A stretch of DNA of 64,000 nt from Fictibacillus macauensis ZFHKF-1 (GTDB taxonomy: Bacteria > Bacillota > Bacilli > Bacillales > Fictibacillaceae). The stretch's first letter is position 1. The number at the start of each line of letters is the position of its first letter. Shown one piece after another: positions 33,745 through 42,320 of this stretch. The notes below the pieces were generated by a model. That model was not told the DNA's origin, did no database searches, and saw nothing but the letters and a program-made list of their open reading frames with translations. Location of the stretch: positions 186,001 to 250,000 of the forward strand of contig NZ_AKKV01000020.1 of the NCBI RefSeq assembly GCF_000269865.1. Direction: 5' to 3'. A program made the position numbers and the translations under genes.

Positions 33745-33947
33745 TAGAACCTCACCTTCTCAATGATTTTTCCCTCATACATGACATTTGACATTTCACT
33801 GCATAATCCTTTAGCGATAAATACATTTTTTTCTAGTTTTTCGCGTTCTTCACGCCGTTTAGCAGCGAAATCATTGTATACTGGAGACTCAATTGAAGAG
33901 ACAGTGGTAGGCGAAAGACCGCTATGCCAAGTAGTAGGACACTTCGT
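33744..33947 (-). CDS. Small protein coupled to the adenylate-forming enzyme, no canonical start
   Basis: The frame reads KCPTTWHSGLSPTTVSSIES, then a charged helix AAKRREEREKLEKNVFIAKG and an end at IIEKVRF, with its TAA sharing bases with the next gene's ATG. Composition and coupling suggest a real protein of about 67 residues. No ATG, GTG or TTG lies upstream in frame; an ACG at 33947 stands where a start would be, so an ATG-to-ACG change or a rare start is possible. No family is recognised. Confidence 0.4.
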   Translation of the reverse strand, partial: TKCPTTWHSGLSPTTVSSIESPVYNDFAAKRREEREKLEKNVFIAKGLCSEMSNVMYEGKIIEKVRF

Positions 33948-34020
33948 AGCCCTCGTATAAAAGGATAGCGCTTTGTTCGTTCTCTAGATCTGTTATGAGG
34001 AATTAATAACAGAAGAATAA

Positions 34021-34042
34021 CCCTATCGACGTGTCGATAGGG
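34021..34042 (-). terminator. Terminator of the small membrane protein gene
   Basis: Perfect CCCTATCGAC-GT-GTCGATAGGG, followed on the minus strand by TTATTCTT. Confidence 0.75.
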
Positions 34043-34049
34043 CTTGTAG

Positions 34050-34349
34050 TTAAAAACTGACTTTAGGCTGCCGTAGATGACGATAAACACCGTAACCTAA
34101 CAAAAGAACGAGTAGGAAACAAAGACAGGCCACGGCTGGATAATACGATGTTTTAAACGCATAGAGAACATAGTCAAAAAATGATAAATGAGAACGCGAA
34201 TACGGTTGTGAGGAAAAAAACAAATAGTCTTTATACCGAAAATCAATCGCAAGATAGCGAGCTGTACTATAAGATAAATAAGAGCATACAACGAAAATAC
34301 CAGCTAATGGACCCATAATGAGCATGTATATAATGGTTAGCGGCTTCAT
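34050..34349 (-). CDS. Two-helix membrane protein (YjdJ/DUF4306-like)
   Basis: 99 residues with a membrane helix at about 7-25, a 40-residue loop rich in tyrosine and serine (YSTARYLAIDFRYKDYLF), and a second helix at about 71-90. The layout resembles YjdJ-type DUF4306 proteins, but the match is from memory only. GGGAGG lies ten bases before the ATG. Single-gene unit with its own terminator. Confidence 0.55.
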   Translation of the reverse strand: MKPLTIIYMLIMGPLAGIFVVCSYLSYSTARYLAIDFRYKDYLFFSSQPYSRSHLSFFDYVLYAFKTSYYPAVACLCFLLVLLLGYGVYRHLRQPKVSF

Positions 34350-34478
34350 GCGTGCTGTTCCTCCCTTCGTTGTTTTCCTTATTATACGGGATGCAAACTG
34401 TTTTTATTTTCTTTTGTAAAATTTTCTGAATATATTAAGTAGAAAAGTTTTATATAAACGATAATTTTTTTCAACAGC

Positions 34479-34508
34479 AAACAGACCAAAAGTGTACTTG
34501 GTCTGTTT
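34479..34508 (-). terminator. Terminator of the YjcF-like acetyltransferase gene
   Basis: AAACAGACCAA and TTGGTCTGTTT form a perfect stem about 100 bases past the stop, with a modest T-run. Confidence 0.6.
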
Positions 34509-34611
34509 CAACAAAATCTTATTTCTGCATTTGCTTTGACAAAAGCTCTATTCCTTGCAGTCCTCTTCCATCATAGATACGGATGATCAATCATCAGTAT
34601 CTATGTACTAC

Positions 34612-35037
34612 TTAAACGAACTTTTTTTTCATGATCACATGCGGAATCGCATCTTCTAAAAAAACAGCTGAGCATGTTTCATAACCAAGCGAATGATAAA
34701 ATCCTTCCGCTTGTGTTTGACCATGTAAATAAGCACTTTCTACTCCTTTTTCTTGAGCAGAACGCTCTAATGTACGTACAATAAACTGACCAACATGCTG
34801 GCCACGTGCCTCTTTTTGTACACAAATGCGTTCTAATTTACCTTGATTATTCACAATACGTAAACGACCACAGCCTACCGGCTGATCGTTTTGTGTAATG
34901 AGCCAGTGCTCAGCGACCTCTTCATACTCATCAAACTCTAAATCCGCTGCAACGCCTTGCTCTTTTACAAAGACTGCTTCTCTGATCGCAAAGACCGCTT
35001 CTCGTTGTTCAGCCGTTTCCACCAAGATTGCTTTCAT
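34612..35037 (-). CDS. GNAT family N-acetyltransferase, YjcF-like
   Basis: 141 residues with the ElaA/YjcF-type beginning: A-I-R-E-A-V-F-V-K-E-Q (about 17-27), D-E-Y-E near 37-40, then HWLITQNDQPVGCGRLR, and the acetyl-CoA loop R-G-Q-H-V-G-Q (about 78-84). The end has H-G-Q-T-Q-A-E-G-F-Y-H-S-L-G-Y. Such proteins acetylate small amines or proteins; targets are unknown. AAAGGCGGG precedes the ATG. Confidence 0.85.
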   Translation of the reverse strand: MKAILVETAEQREAVFAIREAVFVKEQGVAADLEFDEYEEVAEHWLITQNDQPVGCGRLRIVNNQGKLERICVQKEARGQHVGQFIVRTLERSAQEKGVESAYLHGQTQAEGFYHSLGYETCSAVFLEDAIPHVIMKKKFV

Positions 35038-35261
35038 GGGATCCCGCCTTTCTCTCTCCTAAAAAAAATAAGTACCTTCTGCTATCCTATCACATTTATG
35101 AAGCCTCGATCCTTGTTTACTTAAAACGACGGTGTGTAAAAAACGCACTGCCTAACAAGCAAAGGGAAACGAATATCCGTTGCGTCTATTTATAAATAAA
35201 TCCGCAGTGATTCATATGTTCTCAAATAAAAAATGTGCCACTGTTAGAAAATACGTAATGT

Positions 35262-35354
35262 ATGAAAAAAGCAAGAAAACAGCCGGCACTAAACCCGCTG
35301 CTAGCTAGCAATCCATTTCCATCCAAAAAAGACGATAACAGCAAAACCGGATAG
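35262..35354 (+). CDS. Possible 30-residue basic peptide
   Basis: Reads MKKARKQPALNPLLASNPFP, then a lysine-rich end. A terminator hairpin begins right at its stop codon. Basic, proline-rich composition resembles minor spore peptides, but the ribosome binding site is poor, so this is a candidate only. The rest of the 35038-35386 gap holds no other signal. Confidence 0.3.
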   Translation: MKKARKQPALNPLLASNPFPSKKDDNSKTG

Positions 35355-35379
35355 GAAGGTGATTCCGCAATCACCTTCC
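35354..35379. terminator. Terminator between spoIIP-like gene and the small ORF
   Basis: GGAAGGTGATT-CCGC-AATCACCTTCC, eight bases past the SpoIIP stop. Both outer sides are pyrimidine-rich only in part. Confidence 0.65.
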
Positions 35380-35386
35380 TTCCTAG

Positions 35387-36523
35387 CTATTTCACTTCTC
35401 CATTTACTTTATCTGCTTGCCAAAAATAACCACTAAAGACTTCTGCAAAGGCATCGGCTGTGCGGTGCAATTCAGCGGCATCATTATCAATTCCGCCCAT
35501 TTCTACGAGCATTGCCTTTTCTGATAAGTCTTGATTGTATACGCCATTTCCTTGAGTGCGATTTTTTATAAGCACACCGCGACTAATATGCGGGTATTTT
35601 TTATTTAAGCGTTTATGCAGCTCTTGAGCAAGTTGAAGATTTTTTTCATAATCTGGGTTTTCACGACCAACGATGAAAAAGAGACGAGCGTACTCTTTAT
35701 TTTGAATCGAAGTCGTCGTTAATGTTCGTGGCTGTGAATCACGATGCATGTCTATTAAGTAAGATAGCGAAGCATTGTTTTTCATAGCGGTTGTTACATC
35801 TTCTCGTGACATCGCATAGGATTTTGTAGTGGACCAGCCGCGTTTGGAAAGCTTTTCTGCAATGTTTGAAGCGTCATGCTCCACACCAATTCCATTCGCT
35901 TCTAGACTTTTTTTTAAATAATCTCCAACTGCAATAATATTCGTTTTCTCATTACTACTCGTAAACTTCCCGTCTTTCAGCAAAGGACGAAAGGATTCAA
36001 AGCTATGCGAATGATAAATATAAACAACGCGTCCTTTCGTTTTAATAGCTGCCGGTGGTTTACTTTCTTCTTGTTCATTGTTGGCTGGGTCTTTTGGTTC
36101 ATTAGGTTTTAACACTTCTTGTAAAGGTAAAGTTTCATCAATCGGCAAGGTGGAATAATTGGTCCCTTTTCCGGCAATGTAAATTTCAGAATCATAAATG
36201 GCGAAGCCCGGTAGCTCTGTTCCAAGCAAGCTTCGTGGATCGCCTGTCCGCAAATTGGTAGCTAATTGTAGCATAACGGAAGACAGCGAAGGCGGCTTAC
36301 TTTCTTTTGGCAACACCTGAGTGTAATATGGATTTTCCATCCCCATACTGTAAATCATGGCTTCTGTTGAAAAATCTTGAAACCATTTTTTGACGAGTGA
36401 AGAGGAAACAGAAAATTTAAATTCACCCGTTGATACGACAATCGCAACAAAAAAAAGCAAACCGGCTAACCAACCGATACGAATTAACGTAAGAATCCCT
36501 TTACTCTTCTTAGTAGGTTTCAT
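35387..36523 (-). CDS. spoIIP: Stage II sporulation protein P-type peptidoglycan hydrolase
   Basis: 378 residues. An N-terminal membrane helix (about 10-27) anchors the protein. A variable region with an acidic linker (EPKDPANNEQEE) leads to the SpoIIP amidase/endopeptidase domain (about 165-370), recognised by I-Y-H-S-H-S-F-E-S-F, then L-I-D-M-H-R-D-S and the C-terminal M-L-V-E-M-G-G-I-D-N. SpoIIP acts with SpoIID and SpoIIM in engulfment. The usual neighbour gpr is absent, so this may be a second copy. AAGGGGAG precedes the ATG. Confidence 0.9.
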   Translation of the reverse strand: MKPTKKSKGILTLIRIGWLAGLLFFVAIVVSTGEFKFSVSSSLVKKWFQDFSTEAMIYSMGMENPYYTQVLPKESKPPSLSSVMLQLATNLRTGDPRSLLGTELPGFAIYDSEIYIAGKGTNYSTLPIDETLPLQEVLKPNEPKDPANNEQEESKPPAAIKTKGRVVYIYHSHSFESFRPLLKDGKFTSSNEKTNIIAVGDYLKKSLEANGIGVEHDASNIAEKLSKRGWSTTKSYAMSREDVTTAMKNNASLSYLIDMHRDSQPRTLTTTSIQNKEYARLFFIVGRENPDYEKNLQLAQELHKRLNKKYPHISRGVLIKNRTQGNGVYNQDLSEKAMLVEMGGIDNDAAELHRTADAFAEVFSGYFWQADKVNGEVK

Positions 36524-36635
36524 AGACTCTCCCCTTGTCTGTAGAGGTATCGTTTCTTCTCTACTAATCTCTATTCACAAATGAGAGAGTTTATTCACTA
36601 GAAATAAAAAGAGCATGTTTTTCTAGCATTTGGGC

Positions 36636-36663
36636 GATTCTATAGATAAGATTCTATAGATAA
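36636..36663 (+). repeat. Tandem 14-base direct repeat
   Basis: GATTCTATAGATAA occurs twice in immediate tandem, 30 bases before the HNH gene start. It may be an operator or a recent duplication in the promoter. Confidence 0.6.
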
Positions 36664-36693
36664 ACATCCAACAAGAGAAAGGACGTGTAACCT

Positions 36694-36969
36694 ATGCAAA
36701 AGCGCTGTGAATTGTGCTTGCGTGAACCTGTGCAAACGACCGTACATCATTTAATTCCTAAAGAAATGGGCGGTGCCCATTTAGACACCGCCCATTTATG
36801 TATTCCTTGCCATAAACAAATTCATGCGCTTTATAGCAATAAAGAACTGCAGCACTCCTTGTTCACACTTGAAGCGTTACGTAAGGATGAACGGATGGCC
36901 GCCTATCTCGCTTGGATTAAAAAGCAACCCGCAACGAAACTTGTTGCTACGAAAAAAAGAAAACGCTAA
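36694..36969 (+). CDS. HNH endonuclease-like zinc protein
   Basis: 91 residues with the compact HNH layout: C-E-L-C (5-8), then V-H-H-L-I-P-K (17-23) and C-I-P-C-H-K-Q-I-H-A-L (about 36-46). The two Cys pairs would bind zinc, and the His-His pair is the catalytic centre. A basic tail ends KKRKR. Similar small HNH proteins occur alone in many bacilli; no target is known. AAAGGAC precedes the ATG. A short hairpin overlaps its stop and the stop of the convergent RsbR gene. Confidence 0.8.
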   Translation: MQKRCELCLREPVQTTVHHLIPKEMGGAHLDTAHLCIPCHKQIHALYSNKELQHSLFTLEALRKDERMAAYLAWIKKQPATKLVATKKRKR

Positions 36970-36977
36970 GCGCTTTC

Positions 36978-37811
36978 TTACAAATCAGTGAGCGCTCGTT
37001 TTAGCGTACTATACGTAGATACGATCGAAAAATCAAGACCAAGGTGAACCGATGTTTGTGCAATTTCAGGACGAATCCCCGTAATGACAGCAGAAATTCC
37101 GAGTAACGTAAGGACACTCGTTAATTGAAAAAGCTGTTGAGCGACCATTGTATCAATAATCGCTACCCCCGATAAATCAATAAATAACTGGGTGACGCCA
37201 AGCTCCATACAGTCATGCGGTATGTTTTCCACGATCATTTTCGCACGAACGGTATCGATATCTCCAATCAATGGAAGAATTGCCCGTGTTTCCGAGATTG
37301 GAATAATCGGTGCACTTAGTTCATGAATCAATTGTTGTTGATCATTTAACCGTTGCTTCACAATATAATAGTAATGTTGCGCAAATGCCCCACACAGATC
37401 ATCAAATCCCTTATGAATAAGTCGTCCCCATTCAAGCACATGCTCAATCGTTACCTTTTGATGTTCTTTTTTACTAAACTTCTCTATGTATGTCCAAAAT
37501 ACTTCACGCGCGTCTTGAAGAGCATATAAAACTTCATAAATCGGTGTGCCGCTATTCATGCGACTTTGGGCTACTTCAATGGCCCACTGGTCTTTTTTTT
37601 CTTTAAAAATAGCATAATCTTCTATTAAAAGCGTTGCAATGGTTTCATTTGTCATCTGATTTTGTTTTCGTAACAAAGCTTCCGTATCAACATGAGCATC
37701 ACTCGAATAAATAGAGCCTGCCACCTGTCTTCGTTTCGCTAGCCACTCATCCGTAATACATGTGAGATGTTGAAGCATATAGTGATAGAGTTGTTCGTTG
37801 ATTGTAACCAT
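36978..37811 (-). CDS. RsbR-family stressosome co-antagonist
   Basis: 277 residues. An N-terminal globin-like helical sensor domain (about 1-150) precedes a STAS domain (about 165-275). Both phosphorylation threonines of RsbR are conserved: Thr187 in G-D-I-D-T-V-R-A and Thr221 in A-I-I-D-T-M-V-A. It would form part of the stressosome that holds RsbT until stress. The first domain lacks a clear haem ligand signature. AAGGGG precedes the ATG. It is a lone gene, as RsbR paralogues often are. Confidence 0.88.
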   Translation of the reverse strand: MVTINEQLYHYMLQHLTCITDEWLAKRRQVAGSIYSSDAHVDTEALLRKQNQMTNETIATLLIEDYAIFKEKKDQWAIEVAQSRMNSGTPIYEVLYALQDAREVFWTYIEKFSKKEHQKVTIEHVLEWGRLIHKGFDDLCGAFAQHYYYIVKQRLNDQQQLIHELSAPIIPISETRAILPLIGDIDTVRAKMIVENIPHDCMELGVTQLFIDLSGVAIIDTMVAQQLFQLTSVLTLLGISAVITGIRPEIAQTSVHLGLDFSIVSTYSTLKRALTDL

Positions 37812-37951
37812 AATATCCCCTTATTTCTACTCAGTCTTCCTCTATCATAACAGGTCTACAATCCCCTCGCCAAACATTTCTAGCATTCTTTGTCACGATG
37901 TGAAGCAATCGACCTATGAAAAATACTTTTATATACACACCTTTTGGCATA

Positions 37952-37994
37952 TTGATAAAGTCCTATTTTTATTCGATAATGATAATCGTTATCA
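37952..37994 (+). promoter_or_regulatory. Promoter with overlapping Fur box upstream of doxX-like gene
   Basis: -35 TTGATA (37952-37957), 17-base spacer, -10 GATAAT (37975-37980). GATAATGATAATCGTTATCA (37975-37994) matches the classical Fur box, including the 7-1-7 core TGATAAT-C-GTTATCA. Iron-loaded Fur binding here would block RNA polymerase. Confidence 0.8.
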
Positions 37995-38016
37995 CTAAAT
38001 TTAGGAGGAAAGTGCA

Positions 38017-38529
38017 ATGTTACGTCAATTCTTAAGAACAAATTCGGTTGCTTCAGTCCTACTCACAGTTATACGCTTGTATATTGGTTATCAATGGCTA
38101 ATGGCTGGCTGGAAAAAAATCGCCAATGGGCCATTTGATGCTACAGGTTTTTTGCAAGGAGCACTCAAGCAAACAGCCGGTGATCATCCAGCTGTTCAAC
38201 CATGGTGGGGATCAGTGCTTGAAAACGTTATTATCCCTCATGTTCCTATTTTTAATTTCCTTGTTGCGTGGGGAGAATTCCTCGTTGGGATAGCCTTAAT
38301 TCTTGGACTATTCACATCGTTTTCTGTTGTGATGGCGTTAACGATGAACTTTAGTTACCTCTTTTCGGGAACAACGAGTGTCAACCCACAAATGGTCCTT
38401 CTCTCTCTGTTTCTATTAACAGCAGGAATTAATGCAAGTCGAATCGGCTTAGACCGCTGGGTACTGCCGCTTATATCGCATCGTACTTCAAAAGAACCTA
38501 CAATGAATCGAAATAATCCAGCGCTATAA
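38017..38529 (+). CDS. DoxX family membrane protein, Fur-controlled
   Basis: 170 residues with four membrane helices and the DoxX beginning V-I-R-L-Y-I-G-Y-Q-W-L-M-A-G-W-K-K (about 18-34). The second half carries FLVAWGEFLVGIALILGL and a C-terminal polar tail. DoxX proteins are linked to thiol stress, quinone detoxification and oxidant defence. The Fur box over its promoter predicts induction by iron starvation, which is uncommon for the family. AGGAGG precedes the ATG, and a terminator follows at 38538. Confidence 0.85.
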   Translation: MLRQFLRTNSVASVLLTVIRLYIGYQWLMAGWKKIANGPFDATGFLQGALKQTAGDHPAVQPWWGSVLENVIIPHVPIFNFLVAWGEFLVGIALILGLFTSFSVVMALTMNFSYLFSGTTSVNPQMVLLSLFLLTAGINASRIGLDRWVLPLISHRTSKEPTMNRNNPAL

Positions 38530-38537
38530 ATAGAGAA

Positions 38538-38565
38538 AGAGGGTGTCCATTGACACCCTCTTGTT
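38538..38565. terminator. Terminator between doxX-like and yeeI genes
   Basis: AGAGGGTGTC-CATT-GACACCCTCT, then TGTTT. Confidence 0.75.
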
Positions 38566-39284
38566 TATTCACCCATATCTACATTGTGATACACTTGCTG
38601 TACATCTTCTACATCTTCAATGGCATCGATTAATTTTTCAAACGTACCCATCGCATCGGCATCTAACTGCACGTCATTTTGGGCAAGCATCGTTAGCTCC
38701 GCTATGGTAAATTCCGTAATGCCTGCTTGTTTAAATGCTTCTTGAACCGCGTGGTATTGATCAGGCTCCGCATAAACAATGACTTGCTCATCTTCCGCTT
38801 GTACGTCTTTTACGTCAACTTCTGCTTCCATTAATAACTCTAGTACGTCATCTTCTGAACGCCCTTCGATTCCAAATACAGCTACCGAATCAAACATATA
38901 CGCAACCGAGCCTGAAACGCCCATGTTGCCGCCATTTTTTGTGAAGGCAGCACGTACATCTGCCGCCGTCCGATTGACATTATTCGTTAAGGCATCAACA
39001 ATAATCATCGCACCACTTGGTCCAAACCCTTCATAACGCAGCTCGTCGTACGTTTCGTCTGAACCGCCTTTTGCTTTCTCGATTGCACGATCAATAATAT
39101 GTTTTGGTACGCTATACGTTTTAGCACGTTCCAATACGACTTTTAACGCTTGATTTGATTCAGGATCAGGCTCTCCTTGCTTCGCCGCTACATAAATTTC
39201 GCGACCAAATTTTGCATAGACGCGACTCGTGTTCGCATCTTTTGAAGCTTTTTTCTCTTTAATATTGTTCCACTTACGTCCCAT
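38565..39284 (-). CDS. yeeI: YebC/PmpR family protein (YeeI)
   Basis: 239 residues, full length. The family start [20 protein letters not shown] is followed by [10 protein letters not shown] and the central [17 protein letters not shown] block, and it ends V-Y-H-N-V-D. YebC proteins act as transcription regulators or as translation factors that relieve ribosome stalling on proline stretches; the YeeI branch is the Firmicutes second paralogue. GAAAGAGAG precedes the ATG. Single-gene unit. Confidence 0.92.
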   Translation of the reverse strand: MGRKWNNIKEKKASKDANTSRVYAKFGREIYVAAKQGEPDPESNQALKVVLERAKTYSVPKHIIDRAIEKAKGGSDETYDELRYEGFGPSGAMIIVDALTNNVNRTAADVRAAFTKNGGNMGVSGSVAYMFDSVAVFGIEGRSEDDVLELLMEAEVDVKDVQAEDEQVIVYAEPDQYHAVQEAFKQAGITEFTIAELTMLAQNDVQLDADAMGTFEKLIDAIEDVEDVQQVYHNVDMGE

Positions 39285-39411
39285 GAATGGTTCACTCTCT
39301 TTCCGACTACGTTTTCTCCATTCTATTATACATAAAGTGACCTGTTTTCTCTACAGCGAGGAATTCATGTATACTAAGGGATAGAAGTATACAATAAAGG
39401 ACGGTTCGTTT

Positions 39412-40548
39412 ATGAAAAAAGTAATTGTTATTGGTGCAGGGATTCTCGGGGCTTCCACCGCTTATCAGCTTGTCAAAAAAGGAGCAGACGTTACGGTGAT
39501 TGATGCCACAAAGCCTGGCGGAGCAACAGCGGCTGCTGCTGGTATTATTTGTCCGTGGCTGTCGCAACGTCGTAACAAAGCATGGTATACGCTTGCTCGC
39601 AATGGAGCGGCTTTTTATCCTTCGCTCATGAACCAGCTACAAAAGGACGGCGAGCATGATACCGGTTATGAACAAGTGGGGGCCTTGCATTTATCGCCTC
39701 TAGAAAATAAAGCTGATCTTGCCGCCGAACGGGCAACCCATCGCCGCGAAGAAGCGCCCCTCATCGGGGAGGTTACCCGCTTAAGTGGACAAGAAGCGCA
39801 AGTAAAATTTCCACTGCTAGCGAGTGAGCTTCCAGCCGTTTTTGTGAGTGGTGCAGCGCGCGTAGATGGGCGCGCACTGCAGCAGTCTTTGTTGAGAGCT
39901 GCTCAAAAAAATGGCGCTACTTTTATTCAAGGTGAAGCTCATTTAATCGTTGAAAACGAGCGCGTACGCGGGGTAACCGTAGATCATACGACGTTAGAAG
40001 CAGAGACTGTAATCGTATGTGCTGGTGCGTGGTCTCGCTCTCTTTTCACCCCACTAGGATTAGACCTTGATGTCACGTATCAAAAAGCGCAAATTGCTCA
40101 TTTTCATACGGATGAAGCAACCGACCAATGGCCAGTCATTATGCCCCCAGGGGATCAATATTTGCTTGCTTTTGCAAACGGTCGTCTCGTAGCGGGAGCC
40201 ACACATGAAAATGACGTTTCCCTACACAATACAGCGACCACTGTGGGCGGCTTACATGAAGTGTTTACAAAAGCTTTAACCATTGCTCCTGGATTAGAAC
40301 AAGCGACCTTTATCGAAAGTCGCACAGGCTTTCGACCATTTATGCCAGGCTTTTTACCCATGTTCGGAAACGTAGACGGCATTGAGGGCTTGCTTGCTGG
40401 GAACGGTTTAGGTGCATCTGGCCTTACGATGGGGCCTTATATTGGTGAACAACTGGCACGACTGGCGCTTGATGAAACACCCGATCTTGATCTTTCTCCG
40501 TATTCGTTAACACCAGCGATTACACAAAAGAAGAAGCCGAGCGCCTAA
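39412..40548 (+). CDS. FAD-dependent oxidoreductase (D-amino-acid dehydrogenase/glycine oxidase-like)
   Basis: 378 residues of the DAO fold. The FAD-binding Rossmann motif is V-I-G-A-G-I-L-G-A-S (about 6-15), with V-I-D-A at the end of the second strand (about 29-32). A second FAD region is V-I-V-C-A-G-A-W-S (about 203-211), and the C-terminal G-N-G-L-G-A-S-G-L-T-M-G-P is typical of the family. The likely substrates are amino acids or cyclic secondary amines. AAAGGA lies about ten bases before the ATG. It has no co-directional partner. Confidence 0.85.
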   Translation: MKKVIVIGAGILGASTAYQLVKKGADVTVIDATKPGGATAAAAGIICPWLSQRRNKAWYTLARNGAAFYPSLMNQLQKDGEHDTGYEQVGALHLSPLENKADLAAERATHRREEAPLIGEVTRLSGQEAQVKFPLLASELPAVFVSGAARVDGRALQQSLLRAAQKNGATFIQGEAHLIVENERVRGVTVDHTTLEAETVIVCAGAWSRSLFTPLGLDLDVTYQKAQIAHFHTDEATDQWPVIMPPGDQYLLAFANGRLVAGATHENDVSLHNTATTVGGLHEVFTKALTIAPGLEQATFIESRTGFRPFMPGFLPMFGNVDGIEGLLAGNGLGASGLTMGPYIGEQLARLALDETPDLDLSPYSLTPAITQKKKPSA

Positions 40549-40570
40549 AAGCGCCAGGCTTCTTCTTTTG
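40530..40570. terminator. Bidirectional terminator
   Basis: AAGAAGCC(GA)GCGC and GCGC(CA)GGCTTCTT, with TTTTG on the plus side and a CTTCTTTTG run on the minus side. Confidence 0.8.
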
Positions 40571-40574
40571 TTAT

Positions 40575-42152
40575 TTATTTACTAGCTACAATCATGTATT
40601 TTTTCTCTGACCAATGACCGTTGTTTTCTTTGACGGTGATTGTATGCTTGCCTGCCTCTAATGAAATCTCTGCGACTTCGCTTTCATTACTACCTGATGC
40701 TTGATAGGTTATTCCATCTATTTCAAGCACCGGATCCATTCCTGGGACTGGAAACACTTCAATCTTCACTGTTTTTCGTTTCGGTACATCCAAGCGATAT
40801 ACATCTCGATCATTCGGAAGATCAAATTTATTACGGAAAGGACGACCTAACGTTAATTCTTGGGCTTGCTCCGGAGACGAAGGGACATCATCCGAAAGGG
40901 ATGGTAATTGGGCATTCATTGTATCAGGTACGTTAATTTCGCCATATCCGTACGTTGGTGTTAATCCAGTGCTCGTTTGATACGCAGCGGGCGTATAAGC
41001 ACCTTTTTCCATTAAGTATTCTACTTCACTAGGCGTTAGTTGCTGTTGTTTTGATAGAAGCATGGACGCAAGACCAGCAACGGTCGGTGAGGAATAGGAA
41101 GTTCCTGATGAAGTTGCATAGCCACCACCCATTGTTGTTAAGAGAATTTTCTTACCAGGGGCGGCTAAATCGATTTCCTTCCCTTTCGTCGTCGCCTCAG
41201 ACAGCTCGCTGCCCTTCTGCGTTGCAGCGACAGCAATGACCTCAGGATAAGCGGCCGGATATTCTACCGGACGATCTGCGTAGTTCCCACTTGCTGCGAT
41301 AAGCGTAATTCCCTTTTGATACGCATAAAGGATCGCATCGTATTCTGTTTCGTTCATTTTCCGTTCGGCAAAACTCATATTGATAATGTTTGCGCCATGA
41401 TCCGCGGCATACATAATGCCAGCTGCTACTTCCGCTGTTTCAAACGTATAAGCTTCACCAATTCGGACAGGTAAAATACGAACATTATTATTCATTCCAC
41501 TAATTCCTAATTTATTATTATATGTAGCTGCGATTACGCCTGAAACACGCGTACCATGGGCATTGCTTAATTTTGTCCCGATAAAATCCTTTCCTTCAAG
41601 CACTTTTCCAGCAAGTTCTGGATGACTTCCATCCACTCCACAATCAATAACGGCAACCGTAACAGGACTCATTGACTCCGGGACGAGCGTTGGCGACCAC
41701 TTGATTTGTGAAAGAGCATACTGGTCTTTATAGAGTGGATCGTTCGGTTGGGTTTCTTCACTTGCTCTTCTTATATAGTTAGGCTCTGCATACACAACAG
41801 CACGATCCTTTTGCAAAGCTCGGAGCGTTTTTTCGTAATTTTTATGCTTAGAAACGCGAACGATGCGAATGCCAATTTTATTTAATTCCGGTGAGTGGCT
41901 TTGTTCTTTTACACCATATCGCTTGAATGACACGTGCTTCCCTTTTTTTACTTTGACAATAATTTCGCGATCAGCGACAAGGTCCATGTCAATCGATTTG
42001 GTTGCCTTTTTAAAAAGGTGAGGTTGAAGCGAAGCAGTTACTTTCATAGTAGGAGCATCGGCTGCGCGGACGATGTGCTCACTGCTGTAAAGACCTCCAA
42101 CAGCTAACGTTGAAGCAAGGGTGACACTCATAACGAGTTGGCTTACTTTCAT
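40575..42152 (-). CDS. Secreted subtilisin-like serine protease (S8)
   Basis: 525 residues. A signal peptide (about 1-30) precedes a propeptide region ending near 145 (ALQKDRAVVYAEPNY is typical of an I9-like inhibitor end). The catalytic triad is Asp170 (VAVIDCGVDG), His199 (NAHGTRVSG) and Ser352 (GTSYSSPTVAG), with oxyanion Asn290 in A-S-G-N. A C-terminal pre-peptidase-type beta domain (about 425-525) follows. The ATG at 42152 is preferred over the GTG at 42161, since AAAGG lies eleven bases upstream. It should degrade proteins outside the cell. Confidence 0.9.
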   Translation of the reverse strand: MKVSQLVMSVTLASTLAVGGLYSSEHIVRAADAPTMKVTASLQPHLFKKATKSIDMDLVADREIIVKVKKGKHVSFKRYGVKEQSHSPELNKIGIRIVRVSKHKNYEKTLRALQKDRAVVYAEPNYIRRASEETQPNDPLYKDQYALSQIKWSPTLVPESMSPVTVAVIDCGVDGSHPELAGKVLEGKDFIGTKLSNAHGTRVSGVIAATYNNKLGISGMNNNVRILPVRIGEAYTFETAEVAAGIMYAADHGANIINMSFAERKMNETEYDAILYAYQKGITLIAASGNYADRPVEYPAAYPEVIAVAATQKGSELSEATTKGKEIDLAAPGKKILLTTMGGGYATSSGTSYSSPTVAGLASMLLSKQQQLTPSEVEYLMEKGAYTPAAYQTSTGLTPTYGYGEINVPDTMNAQLPSLSDDVPSSPEQAQELTLGRPFRNKFDLPNDRDVYRLDVPKRKTVKIEVFPVPGMDPVLEIDGITYQASGSNESEVAEISLEAGKHTITVKENNGHWSEKKYMIVASK

Positions 42153-42272
42153 AGAAACCACAACCTTTCTACTTATTAGTCTTACATTCTAGTATAAAGG
42201 CAAAAACAGGATATATCATCTATTTATTCTATTTTTTACCTTATTTTTAAACGTGCTTTACGTTTTCTACAT

Positions 42273-42307
42273 AAAAAAAGAGCTAAAGGACATCCTCCCT
42301 TAGCTCT
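42273..42307 (-). terminator. Terminator of the fatty-acid operon
   Basis: On the minus strand AGAGCTAA-(12)-TTAGCTCT is followed by TTTTTTT. Confidence 0.85.
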
Positions 42308-42320
42308 AGCTCTTTCAATT

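Noticed and set aside
33833-34090. 85-codon minus-strand frame up to the small membrane protein gene
   Set aside because: The other frame of the same strand is coupled to the adenylating enzyme and has better protein character.
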